64,000 nt of DNA from Alteromonas pelagimontana (GCF_002499975.2 NZ_CP052766.1:3782001-3846000); one strand, 5' to 3'; shown: positions 52,591-62,598, counted from the stretch's first letter. Numbers and translations are program-made. The notes: generated by a model from the sequence alone, not told the origin.

Positions 52591-54585
52591 TTATCTGAAC
52601 AGAACTTGCAAATCATCTTTACTGACGGGCTTTAGCACCGATTGCTGAATACCGAGTTTTTGAAGATCTTTAGGATCGGGCTCGCGGCCACTTACAATAA
52701 TGATATCAACATCGGTCTGCAGTGACTTGATTTCTGCAGCCAAATCCAAACCACTGTAATCCGGTAATGTCAGATCCAACAGGACAGAATCAAAATAGTT
52801 ATCGCTCAAGGTATCCAGCGCTTCTTTACCTGAATGGGCAATAATGACATCATGACCTTGATGAGTAAGCAGTAACTGAACAAGTTCAGCTGCATCATGA
52901 TCATCTTCAACCACTAACACTTTTTTTCCCGTGTTAGGATTATCTACTTTATCAAATTCCTGCTGAGACGTACCCTCAACCTCAAGCAGGTTATCAGCTT
53001 CAACCGGCGTACTGATTAAATACTTATCGAGCACCTGGATAAGCGCTGTCTTTTCAATAGGCTTTCCGAGTACATCGTCAAACCCCTCGTCTAACAATGA
53101 CTGTTTTAAGCCTTTGCGGCTGGCTGCAGTAATGGCTACGACAGCTACATTACAGTTATGCTTTCGAAGAGCCTTTAATGCGTCGATACCACTCATAACC
53201 GGCATATGAATGTCCATCAACACCAGGTGGAAAGGGTGACCTTCCTGCTCTGCCATAAGCACCGCTTCTAGTGCTTTTACGCCGTTTTCCGCATAAGCAA
53301 CAGTAGCGTGGCATTGACTTACCATATGCCCCGTAAGACGTCTTATTTCTCGCAAATCATCCACAATCAGTACGCGCCCTGACACATGCAACATAAGAGT
53401 CTGAGCAGTACGCGAGCTGGGGACGGCCAAGTTTAACTGTTCGCGGTGTTGCTGACTAATATCGCCGGGATCGATGGTAAAAGAAAAGACACTACCTTTC
53501 CCAAAGACAGATTCCACAGAGATGTTACCGCCCATTTTACTTACCAGCTCGCGGCTGATTGCCAGTCCCAAACCTGCACCACCATGATTTGCTCTCATGA
53601 CATCTTCAATTTGTTCAAAAGGATGAAAGATGTCTTCAAGCTTGTCTGGCGGCATTCCGATGCCTGTATCTTTTACCTTAAACAATAATCGTTCTATATC
53701 ACCGGGATACTTAGGCGGTGTGACTTCTACCGATACGCCGACGTGGCCAGTATCGGTGAATTTAACCGCATTACTGATTAGATTAATGAGCACCTGGCGA
53801 AGTCGCGTAGGATCAGTTCGGATCATTTCTGGAATTAGCGATTCCGAAACCACTGACATTTTGAGCCCTTTATCCTTGGCTGCCAAATTCATAAGGGAAT
53901 GAACGTCTGTCATAAAGCTGCTTAGATTAATGACTTTCTGCGATAGCTCTAGCTTATTGGCCATAATCCTTGACATGTCGAGGAGGTCGTTCAATAAACT
54001 AAGCAAATGTTTGCCGTTTGTATGAATAATCGATAATTCCTGGTTCAGGCGATCATTGGCAACGTCATCAAGTAATAATTCGGTATAGCCCAGAATAGAA
54101 GTAAGAGGGGTGCGCAGTTCGTGGCCCAAATGTGCGAGAAATTTATCTTTGGCTTTGTTTTGCTGTTCGACCTTGTGCCGTTCTATTCGCTCATTTTCAA
54201 TTTCCCGACGAACCATAGCGTACCGCATGGTACGCATAAAACGCGGTGTTTCTATTTCACTTTTTGTCAAATAGTCTGCTGCACCTGCACGCATTACCAT
54301 TTCGTCAATTTGGATATCTGACTGTCCAGTCAGAATAACCACTGGGACCGAAATGCCATTGGACTTGAGAATTTCCAGTACATCAACGGCGTTTTCGGCG
54401 CCTAAAATATAGTCTAGCAAACAAATATCGAAGGATTTTTTATTAAAAGCTTTAACGGCGTGGGCGCTATTGGTTACCCAGGTTATCTGGAATTTAGGAT
54501 CTTCACACTGTGACAGATAATCCGCAGTTAGAAAATAATCATCTTCATCGTCTTCTATCAATAATACGCGAATGATATCTGTCAC
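52591..54585 (-). CDS. Hybrid sensor kinase: receiver, histidine kinase, two receivers
   Basis: 664 residues. An N-terminal receiver (D58 in CLLDYILG) is followed by a coiled linker, a HisKA domain (H155 in AHLGHELRTPL), a HATPase_c domain (LISNAVKFTDTG, DTGIGMP, GGAGLGLAIS) and two more receivers with their own aspartates (VLMDIHMP, VLLDLTLP). There is no membrane segment, so it is cytoplasmic and probably takes its signal from an upstream phosphodonor. Last gene of a five-gene signalling operon, 22 bases after the receiver gene. Confidence 0.93.
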   Translation of the reverse strand: MTDIIRVLLIEDDEDDYFLTADYLSQCEDPKFQITWVTNSAHAVKAFNKKSFDICLLDYILGAENAVDVLEILKSNGISVPVVILTGQSDIQIDEMVMRAGAADYLTKSEIETPRFMRTMRYAMVRREIENERIERHKVEQQNKAKDKFLAHLGHELRTPLTSILGYTELLLDDVANDRLNQELSIIHTNGKHLLSLLNDLLDMSRIMANKLELSQKVINLSSFMTDVHSLMNLAAKDKGLKMSVVSESLIPEMIRTDPTRLRQVLINLISNAVKFTDTGHVGVSVEVTPPKYPGDIERLLFKVKDTGIGMPPDKLEDIFHPFEQIEDVMRANHGGAGLGLAISRELVSKMGGNISVESVFGKGSVFSFTIDPGDISQQHREQLNLAVPSSRTAQTLMLHVSGRVLIVDDLREIRRLTGHMVSQCHATVAYAENGVKALEAVLMAEQEGHPFHLVLMDIHMPVMSGIDALKALRKHNCNVAVVAITAASRKGLKQSLLDEGFDDVLGKPIEKTALIQVLDKYLISTPVEADNLLEVEGTSQQEFDKVDNPNTGKKVLVVEDDHDAAELVQLLLTHQGHDVIIAHSGKEALDTLSDNYFDSVLLDLTLPDYSGLDLAAEIKSLQTDVDIIIVSGREPDPKDLQKLGIQQSVLKPVSKDDLQVLFR

Positions 54586-54607
54586 ATTGCACCTTTGCCT
54601 TTACAAC

Positions 54608-55060
54608 TTAATCGTGAGGTAGCTCAACAAATTCAATCCAGTAGCGTCCCAGCGCTCGCATGAGATCCACCAAACCTTCGAAATTTACTGGTTTGGTGAT
54701 ATAAGACGCACAACCTAGATCGTATCCGCGTAACATGTCTTCTTCTTCTTTAGAAGTGGTAAGAATCACTACTGGGATAGAACGGAGAGCAGGGTCCGCT
54801 TTTATTTCCTGCAAAGCCTCCCGGCCATCTTTACGCGGCATGTTCAAATCTAACAAGATAAGACTAGGGCGAGGAGAATCTTTTGGATCACTATATTTTC
54901 CTTCGCGACGTAGATATTCAAGTAACTCTACACCATCTTCTACACAATAGAGGTTGTTTAACACCCGACTTTCTTTTAACGCATCAATGGTTAAAAGACG
55001 ATCATCCTCGTCATCATCTGCCATTAAAATATTAATGGATGTGGCGCTTTTAAGAGGCAT
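54608..55060 (-). CDS. Single-domain response regulator (Rcp1-like)
   Basis: 150 residues, receiver only. Acidic pocket MADDDEDD, phosphoacceptor D71 in ILLDLNMP, T in ILTTSKEEED and K in SYITKPVNF. AAGGAG precedes the ATG, which overlaps the end of the CHASE3 kinase gene by 11 bases. It is the likely partner of that kinase and may pass phosphate to the hybrid kinase that follows. Confidence 0.92.
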   Translation of the reverse strand: MPLKSATSINILMADDDEDDRLLTIDALKESRVLNNLYCVEDGVELLEYLRREGKYSDPKDSPRPSLILLDLNMPRKDGREALQEIKADPALRSIPVVILTTSKEEEDMLRGYDLGCASYITKPVNFEGLVDLMRALGRYWIEFVELPHD

Positions 55061-56564
55061 TACTTACTACTCCTTCACTGTTAGTTGTCGCAAATGGTTC
55101 CCCATTTGTCGGCATAGTAATCACGAATTTGGTACCTTTTCCTGGTTCGCTATAAGCACGGATTTCGCCGTTATGGCGCTCTACTATGCGCCGACACACC
55201 GCCAGACCGATTCCCGTGCCTTTATAAGAACTACGGCCATGCAAGCGTTGAAAAGGCGCAAATATCTTTTCTGCAAAAGACTGGTCAAAGCCAATGCCGT
55301 TATCTTCAATGGTAATTTGAATCCATTCATAACTGTCGATCTGCAGGAACATTGATAATTCTTCTGCCGCAGGCGTGCGATAGGACACCGTAATTACCGG
55401 CGTCTCATTGTCTTTTTTAAACTTCAGCGCGTTGGAGATAAGATTAAGAACAAGTTGCTCAAACTGGGACTTATCGGCTTGAATAGTTGGCAACTTGGGC
55501 AGGGTAATTACCGCTTCCCCTTCTTCAATTGCAATCTCCAGGTCTTCAAGCACGTTTTCAAAGACTTCGTTAATATCCACTGATTCAAACGCTTTGCCGC
55601 GTGTGGCTATACGAGAAAATGCTAACAGATCGGTAATCAGCATTGACATTCGTTCTGCAGCACTGAGCATACGTTTTAGAAAATCTTTGCCACGTTCGTC
55701 AATAACGTCGTTGTAGCCTGAATCGAGACGGTTGCCGAACGCGCGAATTTTTCGCAACGGTTCCTGTAGGTCATGAGAGGCAACAAAAGCAAAATCCTCT
55801 AACTCGCGATTACTTCTGGCTAGCTCTTCAGAATAAAGTTTAAGCTCTTGCGTTCGCAGTGCAATCTTGTCTTCAAGTTCTTCGTTGGATTCTTCAAGAG
55901 CGCGCTGATGTAGGAAGGTTTCACGCATATTGAGCTTAAGTAAAACAAATATGGAGATAATAAGTAAGGCGGTCGTGAGGGCGGAGATCAGTAACGTGTT
56001 CACCGAGTCACGTCGTAATTGCATGAGATTCGCCAGGTGTTTTCCCTGCATTTCCCTTTCAGAATTATCAATATTTCTGAATAAGGACTGGAATCTGTCG
56101 TAAAGCTGCAAGCCGACATTAGATTGCACGATATTTATTGCTTCATCTACATTACCGGCGCGGGCAATTTCAACGGTGCGGATGAGCTCGTTCAGTTTTA
56201 CTTTGCTCAATTCCAGGAGCTGATCAACCTGGCGAGTTTGCTCGGGTAAATCTGATGCTAAAGCGCTAATTTCGACCTCATCAATCAGGCCGTTCAGACG
56301 ATTGAGCGTGGCAGTATATTCTACCAGATACTTATCGTCGCCCGTCAGCAGATAACCGCGCTGGCCCGATTCTGCACGCAATATAGCCATGTGAAGCGTG
56401 TTGATGGCATTGATGACCCGGTTTGTACTAAACAGCCTGGCTTCTAACGCTGCCAAGTCATCAAGCGTGCTTACCACGTAAAAAGAGTTACCCGTAATAA
56501 TCACCACCACCACACCTACCAGTATTACCCAGCTGTAGAGTGATTGAACCAGCTTGTTTAGCAT
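55050..56564 (-). CDS. CHASE3-domain sensor histidine kinase
   Basis: 504 residues. A membrane helix near residues 13-32, a periplasmic helical CHASE3 sensor (AESGQRGYLLTGDDKYL is the diagnostic segment), a second helix at about 190-212, a coiled linker, the phosphoacceptor H264 in SHDLQEPL and the HATPase domain (LISNALKFKKD, DNGIGFDQ, GTGIGLAVCRRI). The signal is not identifiable. It starts five bases after the small dimerisation-like gene. Confidence 0.93.
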   Translation of the reverse strand: MLNKLVQSLYSWVILVGVVVVIITGNSFYVVSTLDDLAALEARLFSTNRVINAINTLHMAILRAESGQRGYLLTGDDKYLVEYTATLNRLNGLIDEVEISALASDLPEQTRQVDQLLELSKVKLNELIRTVEIARAGNVDEAINIVQSNVGLQLYDRFQSLFRNIDNSEREMQGKHLANLMQLRRDSVNTLLISALTTALLIISIFVLLKLNMRETFLHQRALEESNEELEDKIALRTQELKLYSEELARSNRELEDFAFVASHDLQEPLRKIRAFGNRLDSGYNDVIDERGKDFLKRMLSAAERMSMLITDLLAFSRIATRGKAFESVDINEVFENVLEDLEIAIEEGEAVITLPKLPTIQADKSQFEQLVLNLISNALKFKKDNETPVITVSYRTPAAEELSMFLQIDSYEWIQITIEDNGIGFDQSFAEKIFAPFQRLHGRSSYKGTGIGLAVCRRIVERHNGEIRAYSEPGKGTKFVITMPTNGEPFATTNSEGVVSNAS

Positions 56565-56569
56565 ACAAC

Positions 56570-56794
56570 TTATTCCGCCTGAAGGTCACCTAGGTCTGAC
56601 AACATTTTCGTCAGTGCTTCACTGCAATCTTTGGTGCCGGCAATTATTTTATCTAACGCTTGCTCAGCTTTTTCAACCGGTAAGTCTCCGTTTAACACCA
56701 TTTTTATTAATTCGGCTTGCATGGAAATACGGTTGAGCGGCTTGCGAGCATCATGTACATGTGTGGCTATCATTGCCATTTCTTTGTCATTCAT
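56570..56794 (-). CDS. 74-residue stand-alone HisKA-like helical protein
   Basis: Reads like the dimerisation/phosphoacceptor helices of a kinase with no ATPase domain: H14 in HVHDARKPLNRISMQAELIK, then a second helix with EKAEQALDKIIAGTKDCSEA. GGAG lies eight bases before the ATG. It sits between an NtrC-like regulator and a CHASE3 kinase, with gaps of 17 and 5 bases. It might be a phosphotransfer carrier, an adaptor, or a competitor for the kinase dimer. Whether H14 is phosphorylated is unknown. Confidence 0.75.
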   Translation of the reverse strand: MNDKEMAMIATHVHDARKPLNRISMQAELIKMVLNGDLPVEKAEQALDKIIAGTKDCSEALTKMLSDLGDLQAE

Positions 56795-56811
56795 TATTAC
56801 ATCTCCGACGA

Positions 56812-58146
56812 TTACTCGTCTTTGCTCAGGTCTCCGTAAGCATGAAGTCTGTTGTACAGGGTTTTTGTGCTGATACCAAGCATTTCCGCTGCCAATGTCT
56901 TGTTTCCATTCACTTTTTCGAGCGTTGCGTAAATAAGCTCCTTCTCTACATCTTCTATCGTCCGGCCGGCTTGTAACGCTGGCGCTGTCGATTGCTTCTT
57001 AGCGAACGGAGATTCAATAGTTTTTGGTAATTCGATTTCCGCTTTCGTGGGATCGCTCATAATGGCCGCACGATGAACAAAGTGCCGTAATTCCCGAACA
57101 TTTCCTGGCCAATCGTAAGAGGTCAGGGTATCAAGCTGTACCGGATCCCATTCAAATTCGGTATCGTTTTCTTTATTCAGCTCTTCAATAAAATAAGTCG
57201 CTAACAGAGGAATGTCTTCTTTGCGCTCGCGTAGTGGTGGAATGGTAATTGGAAATACAGCCAGACGAAAGTAGATATCTTCCCGCAATACCTTGCTTTC
57301 AGCAATGGTTTCCATAGACCGGTTAGTCGCGGACACCACACGACAATTTACGGGAATCGTTTTGGTTCCACCGACCCGAATGACAACCTTGTTTTCTAAT
57401 ACCCGCAGCAGATTGGGCTGCATATCGATCGGCATCTCGGTAATTTCATCAAGAAAAAGGGTGCCGTTCTCAGCTTGTTCAAAGACCCCGGATTTACGAC
57501 CCACAGCCCCGGTAAAGGCACCTTTCTCATGGCCGAACAGCTCGCTGCCAATCAGTTCTTTAGAAAATGCTCCACAGTTAGTGGCAACATAAGGACCTTC
57601 TACGTCAGAAGCTTGATGGATTGCTTCGGCTACGACTTCTTTGCCGACGCCACTTTCGCCGAGCAACATGACGTTTGCGCTGGTACGGCTCACCCGTTCA
57701 ATGAGCTTGTACAACTCGCGCATTGATGCTGATTCGCCAATAAGGTGACCAAAGTATTTTTTAATTTTAGAGCCTGAACTTTTATCCTTGGCTTTCTTTT
57801 TGCCTTGCAGAACCGCTTCAATTTCTTCCCGTTGAATTGGTTTTACCAGATAATCAATGTTGGGCCCACATAACCCTTTTATTATTCCTCTGACGGAGGG
57901 ATGACCGGTAATCAGCGTCACTCTCGGGCGTTTATCTAATTGGTCAAGTTCCTCGAAAAGATGGACGCCGCTACCATCAGGAAGCATAAAATCGAGCAGG
58001 ATATGATCAAAAGATTCTTTAGTGAGCCACTCGCGGGCTTCTGCAAGGGTTCCTGCTGTCAAGACGTCATGCCCCAGAAACTCTATGATAGTGCAGGCTA
58101 CATCTGTGAACTCAGGATCATCGTCAACGAGTAAAACAGTAAGCAC
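56812..58146 (-). CDS. NtrC-family sigma-54-dependent response regulator
   Basis: 444 residues: receiver (D52 in ILLDFMLP), AAA+ domain with Walker A GESGVGKE (163-170), the sigma-54-contact GAFTGA (209-214) and Walker B region LFLDEITEMP, then a Fis-type helix-turn-helix (GNKTLAAEMLGISTKTLYNRL). First gene of the minus-strand signalling operon, preceded by about 200 bases shared with the divergent ExoD gene. It probably activates RpoN-dependent promoters in response to the encoded kinases. Confidence 0.95.
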   Translation of the reverse strand: MLTVLLVDDDPEFTDVACTIIEFLGHDVLTAGTLAEAREWLTKESFDHILLDFMLPDGSGVHLFEELDQLDKRPRVTLITGHPSVRGIIKGLCGPNIDYLVKPIQREEIEAVLQGKKKAKDKSSGSKIKKYFGHLIGESASMRELYKLIERVSRTSANVMLLGESGVGKEVVAEAIHQASDVEGPYVATNCGAFSKELIGSELFGHEKGAFTGAVGRKSGVFEQAENGTLFLDEITEMPIDMQPNLLRVLENKVVIRVGGTKTIPVNCRVVSATNRSMETIAESKVLREDIYFRLAVFPITIPPLRERKEDIPLLATYFIEELNKENDTEFEWDPVQLDTLTSYDWPGNVRELRHFVHRAAIMSDPTKAEIELPKTIESPFAKKQSTAPALQAGRTIEDVEKELIYATLEKVNGNKTLAAEMLGISTKTLYNRLHAYGDLSKDE

Positions 58147-58354
58147 AAAAAACTTCCTTTTGTAACGATTATATTGCCAGAGAAAGATATACAGGGAATT
58201 GGCAAAACCGGATCAGGCCAATACCTGCTTACGAGGCAACATTCTACGGTGTGTTTGCCTTAAAAGAAACGTATTTACAACCGTTTATAAACAATGGCAT
58301 AAAAATAGCACAACTTCGATCGAGGAAAGCATTTACAATTACAGGAAACGGAAC

Positions 58355-58957
58355 ATGTTTACCCAAGCTGCGCAACGTTCAATGACATTGTACGAGTTAT
58401 TGGGGCGGATGCAATCTTCAGGCAGGGAAGAAAAAGTCGCTTTTGGTGAATTACTAACACTAATGGAGAAGCGTGGCTTTGGTCCTATGCTGGCAGTGCC
58501 AGCATTTATCTGCTCTACACCAATAGGCGCAATCCCCGGAATACCCACTGTGACGGGAATAACAATTTTTCTTATTTCGTTGCAAGTTTTACTGGCGAAA
58601 GGGCATCCATGGTTACCTTCCGTGATAAAAGACATTCACATGAGCCGCGATTCCCTTAACACTGGCATTCAAAAAGTGAAGCCCTATGTTGTGTATGTAG
58701 ATAAATTTTTAATGCCGCGATGGTTCTTTATGCGCCAGATGCTGTTTCGAAGTTTGATCGCACTTTGCTGCGCCTGCTGCGGATTAATGATGGTGCCACT
58801 TGAACTGGTGCCTTTTTTAGGTCTGATACCTGCATTTTCCGTTCTAATTATGGCTGTTGGTATGGCTACTGATGATGGGGCGATAGCGTTGCTGGGGTTG
58901 TCACTGGCAATAACAGGGTTTGTTATGGGCGGGCAGCAGTTGTTATCACTGACCTGA
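58355..58957 (+). CDS. ExoD-family exopolysaccharide synthesis membrane protein
   Basis: 200 residues from ATG 58355, with AGGAAACGGA before it; the extension from 58199 is not family-like. ExoD landmarks are clear: LTLMEKRGFGPMLAVPAF, PGIPTVTGITIFLIS, PWLPSVI, and C-terminal hydrophobic segments. ExoD proteins affect exopolysaccharide production or alkaline sensitivity. Its stop overlaps the divergent-strand GGDEF/EAL gene end by 12 bases (convergent). Confidence 0.85.
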   Translation: MFTQAAQRSMTLYELLGRMQSSGREEKVAFGELLTLMEKRGFGPMLAVPAFICSTPIGAIPGIPTVTGITIFLISLQVLLAKGHPWLPSVIKDIHMSRDSLNTGIQKVKPYVVYVDKFLMPRWFFMRQMLFRSLIALCCACCGLMMVPLELVPFLGLIPAFSVLIMAVGMATDDGAIALLGLSLAITGFVMGGQQLLSLT

Positions 58958-60826
58958 ATGGACAACCGTTTTTTGGGAAGCGGACATCAAGGCGTCGATG
59001 CCTGTTACCGGTACCGGACGCCCGTAAAAAAAGCCTTGGGCAATAAGGCAATTAAGTCGTTGAAGTGTTTCTGCCTGTTCTAGCGTTTCCACGCCTTCAG
59101 CAACGATACCAATGCCTAAGCTGCGACATAACGATACAATACCTTCAACTATTTTTTCATCTTTTGAGTCTGGGCGCAGCTCCTGAATAAATGACTTATC
59201 CAGTTTGACGGTATCGATATCCAGGTCTCGCAAGTAGGCGAACGAGCTCATGCCGGTGCCAAAGTCATCGATTGACGTTTTTATTCCTAATGACCTGAAA
59301 GATTTTATCATTTTTTTGCTAACGCCGATGTCGACCATTGTCGCACTTTCAGTGAGCTCAAATTCCAGCAATGAGGGAGTAATCGCAAAATGCGCGAGGA
59401 GTTGTTCCACAAAAGGGACGAATGCGCCGTCAATTAAATTGTAGGCAGATAAGTTGACAGACACGGGAATGGCGCGACCCTCATCCTCCCAGATTTTAAT
59501 CTGACTTACGGCACTTTCCAGCGTGTAGCGGGTAAAAGCGTGAACAATTCCGCTTTGCTCGACCAAATCGATAAAGTAGCCGGGAGGCAGTAAACCTTCT
59601 TCAGGATGATTCCAGCGAACTACGGCTTCTACTCCCACTACACTGCCAGTGCTCATGACCACTTTGGGCTGGTAATACAGCTCAAATTGCTGCTGATGCA
59701 GGGCTGAACGCAGTTGGCTTCTTAACGTGACTTTGATTGTGCTGTTGTAGGCAAGACGGTCGTTATAAATCTGCACCCCCAAACGCAGCCGCTTTGCGCG
59801 GTGCATTGCATTTTCGGCATTTTTGATAAGGGTTTCTATCATACGCCCGTGTTCTGGCATAAGCACGACGCCAATGCTGCAGCCAATTTCGAATGCGCTG
59901 CTTCCCACGCGTAAAGGCTCTCGGCAGTCATACAAGATTTTAAATGCGCGGTCTTGTACTTCCTCGCGCTTCACATGGGGCAGCCACAACACAAACTCGT
60001 CGCTACGATAGCGAAATACCTGCATCTCTTTGCCTGCCAAATGGGTAAGGCGCTTCGCGTAAGCTTTGAGTAGCCGATCGCCCATATCATGGCCGAGAGC
60101 ATCATTAATGTCTCTGAATCTATCTAAATCCAGTAAAAACAGAGCACCTTTATTTTCATCCTCTTCCTGTAATGCGAACAAGGCATTGCGGTTATATAGC
60201 TGCGTAAGATTATCCGTTAGCGCTAAACGCTCCAGCGCCTTACTGGCCTTTTCAAAGCGACGAGTAATAAATGCTGACATAATGAGGGCAGACCATACTG
60301 CCAGCCAGAAGGTAAGAAACGCAGCTACAGACAATCGGCTAATAATTTGTTGAGAAACCTGGACAAGCCCGATAGCTTCCCACACCACAAACAGCGTGTC
60401 GTCGGTGCCTGCAAGCTTTGCTCGATGGGCGAAATAGTTTTGATCACCAAACGTAAAAAAGCCTGTGTCGGAAAGTGCCGCAAGAACATTATCGACATCG
60501 AACTGCTTTTCTGGCTGTAGTAACGTAACGTCATTGACACTTACGAAAACAACATCCTTGGTGAGTATGGCGACATCTCTACCCGTTAACGTTACCTGTT
60601 TGTTGGGCAGGTTGTCCGCGGATAACTGCGGCAAGATCAATTCTTCTATGTCACTAAACTGATCTTTAAACGCCTGAACCTCTAAATCTTCCTCCATTTC
60701 CAGCATTAGCCCGTAGCCCACGTAACAGAATATCGCTATCACTAAGAGTGACAGAGATATAGAGCCTAGCAGCAAACGCTTTCGCAATTTGTTGTCGTTT
60801 TTTATTAATTCCAGGCTATCGGGCAT
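58946..60826 (-). CDS. GGDEF/EAL protein, GGDEF degenerate, EAL probably active
   Basis: About 626 residues. Two membrane helices flank a periplasmic region (roughly residues 20-170). The GGDEF domain has YRSDEF in place of GGDEF, so cyclase activity is unlikely. The EAL domain keeps key residues (GVEAVVRW as the EAL motif variant, FELTES, SIDDFGTG, VKLDKSFI, AQGFFYGRP), so it probably breaks down cyclic-di-GMP. The start at 60826 is chosen over 60904 on family pattern; no strong ribosome site helps. Confidence 0.88.
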   Translation of the reverse strand: MPDSLELIKNDNKLRKRLLLGSISLSLLVIAIFCYVGYGLMLEMEEDLEVQAFKDQFSDIEELILPQLSADNLPNKQVTLTGRDVAILTKDVVFVSVNDVTLLQPEKQFDVDNVLAALSDTGFFTFGDQNYFAHRAKLAGTDDTLFVVWEAIGLVQVSQQIISRLSVAAFLTFWLAVWSALIMSAFITRRFEKASKALERLALTDNLTQLYNRNALFALQEEDENKGALFLLDLDRFRDINDALGHDMGDRLLKAYAKRLTHLAGKEMQVFRYRSDEFVLWLPHVKREEVQDRAFKILYDCREPLRVGSSAFEIGCSIGVVLMPEHGRMIETLIKNAENAMHRAKRLRLGVQIYNDRLAYNSTIKVTLRSQLRSALHQQQFELYYQPKVVMSTGSVVGVEAVVRWNHPEEGLLPPGYFIDLVEQSGIVHAFTRYTLESAVSQIKIWEDEGRAIPVSVNLSAYNLIDGAFVPFVEQLLAHFAITPSLLEFELTESATMVDIGVSKKMIKSFRSLGIKTSIDDFGTGMSSFAYLRDLDIDTVKLDKSFIQELRPDSKDEKIVEGIVSLCRSLGIGIVAEGVETLEQAETLQRLNCLIAQGFFYGRPVPVTGIDALMSASQKTVVHSGQ

Positions 60827-61145
60827 TACTCGACCGGTGTGCAAAGTTGAAAGTAGCAGTGGGTGATGTTCGAATGATGACAAGTACGTTGCCAACGCTG
60901 GCAAAGTTTACAATTACCCACAGAGAAAAAGACAAGCTACGTGTGTAGCGGGAGAAAAAGTAGCGGGGCAGACGCTCAATTGCTTTAACACCAGAAGTGC
61001 ATTGAACTGTCAGATTCATTCAAAAAACGCCAATAAAACAGCGTCTTTACTTATTTCCATCGCAAGCGGTTTCATCCATAACTGCAGTTTTTTATTATAA
61101 TTCTATGGCTGTGCTGGTAGGTTATAACCTGATACGTGCTGAGGT

Positions 61146-62063
61146 TCAACGACTATTGTCAAAAACCCGCTCGGCAGAGGGAAGTTGCATCGATTGATAG
61201 CGCAATTCTCCAATTAATGATCTGGCGGCTGGGCCTAGTCGGTCGCCGTCTTCAAAACTGAGGTAGAGGAGAGCTTTGCGAACGCCTTCTTGCTCTAAGG
61301 GAAGGGGAACCAGTTGTCCGCAAGACAATTGGTGCCGTATGATTGCAAGAGGCAGCCACGCGAACCCTAATCCTTTGGTGATAATATCAACAGAGGTGCG
61401 AACATGACTGACTGTCCAGCGCTGGTCTGCACCCAACCAACCTGCATCTGCTTTGCGCTCGGTTGACGAATCCCTCACCACGATCTGCCGATGGGATTTT
61501 AAGTCTTCCTTGGTAAGTGGGCGATGTAATTGATGCAAAGGATGTCGGGGATGCGCAACTGCCACAAACTCAATCTCGCAAAGATCTTCACTAAAGCCAG
61601 TTGGGAAAGGAAAAGGAGAGATAGCAATATCGACTTCCGCAGATTTGAGTAGCGAGTTCGCTCCATTTAGTACGGTTTCCATGACTTCAATTCGCAACAG
61701 CGGATATTCCTGCGACACTTTATCCAGTACGTTGTAAAGTAACTCAGGCGGAAAAATAATATCCACGGCAATACGTAACTGAGTTTCTGTTCCTCTTTTT
61801 AAACTGGCGGCCACAGCTTCTATTTTATGGGCTTCATCAAGCAGAAAATTCGCCCGTCTTAACATCATTTCACCAGCTTCTGTTAATCGGACGCGTCTGC
61901 CGTCATTGATAAACAAGGCCACACCCAGCGCATTTTCAAGCTTTTGTACCGCATGATGAACGCTTGACTGACTTTTATGTACAGACGTAGCTGCCTGATT
62001 AAACCCGCCGGAATCAACCACAGCTTTAAACATTCGCCATTGTTCGAGGGTTGCTTTTAGCAT
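61146..62063 (-). CDS. LysR-family transcriptional regulator
   Basis: 305 residues. N-terminal winged helix-turn-helix (FNQAATSVHKSQSSVHHAVQKLENALG), then the substrate-binding domain (AVDIIFPPELLYNVLDKV). It is downstream of the rhodanese gene on the same strand with a gap of about 90 bases; no metabolic partner points to a target. Function of the regulon unknown. Confidence 0.92.
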   Translation of the reverse strand: MLKATLEQWRMFKAVVDSGGFNQAATSVHKSQSSVHHAVQKLENALGVALFINDGRRVRLTEAGEMMLRRANFLLDEAHKIEAVAASLKRGTETQLRIAVDIIFPPELLYNVLDKVSQEYPLLRIEVMETVLNGANSLLKSAEVDIAISPFPFPTGFSEDLCEIEFVAVAHPRHPLHQLHRPLTKEDLKSHRQIVVRDSSTERKADAGWLGADQRWTVSHVRTSVDIITKGLGFAWLPLAIIRHQLSCGQLVPLPLEQEGVRKALLYLSFEDGDRLGPAARSLIGELRYQSMQLPSAERVFDNSR

Positions 62064-62154
62064 TTTAAGAATCAGTTAATGAGAATGGTGATGCTATTCT
62101 AAACCTTCTACTAAGAGATTGAGTAGCGTTTCCTTTTGTGCTTTAGCGTTTTAC

Positions 62155-62523
62155 TTACCCCTGTTTTGTCACAGTTTTTTCAAACGCCTGCTGAACGTCT
62201 TTGATGTTACTCGTAATCGCTGAGACATTTTCGTAGCCCATTTTTACCAGTTGTTCCGCTGCTAACAGGGCGCGTACGCCAGATGCGCAGTGCAGATAAA
62301 CCGGTAGCGATGGATCAGGGTAGGCCTGCAGCATCTTCATTTCCAACATGCCACGGGAAAAACGTATGGCTGAAGGGACAGGCGCGGTTTCCTGCTCTGC
62401 AGTTTCGCGTACATCAACTATGATCCCCTTATTGCTCGAACTCTCTTCAGCAGCTTCTTGAGCTGACACGCGTCTGATAGCGCCGGGTATAGCAGCTAAT
62501 CGATCCTCAATGGTAAGTAACAA
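62155..62523 (-). CDS. Rhodanese-like sulfurtransferase
   Basis: 122 residues, a single rhodanese domain with the catalytic cysteine C79 in YLHCASGVRALL and the VDVRETAE entry motif. It is divergent from an ArsR-family regulator, with inverted repeats between them. This pairing is typical of sulfide/persulfide-responsive control, although the substrate here is not known. Confidence 0.88.
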   Translation of the reverse strand: MLLTIEDRLAAIPGAIRRVSAQEAAEESSSNKGIIVDVRETAEQETAPVPSAIRFSRGMLEMKMLQAYPDPSLPVYLHCASGVRALLAAEQLVKMGYENVSAITSNIKDVQQAFEKTVTKQG

Positions 62524-62564
62524 TCATGACTCCTTAATATCTTCCATTCTGTTAACTCAAAGTA

Positions 62565-62598
62565 GAAGTATCTTGTCATAATTTCAACAAGTTACTTC
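62565..62598. promoter_or_regulatory. 34-base inverted repeat, candidate ArsR operator
   Basis: Arms GAAGTATCTTGT and ACAAGTTACTTC match at 11 of 12 positions as reverse complements around a 10-base AT-rich centre. It lies in the rhodanese/ArsR divergent region. Confidence 0.65.
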
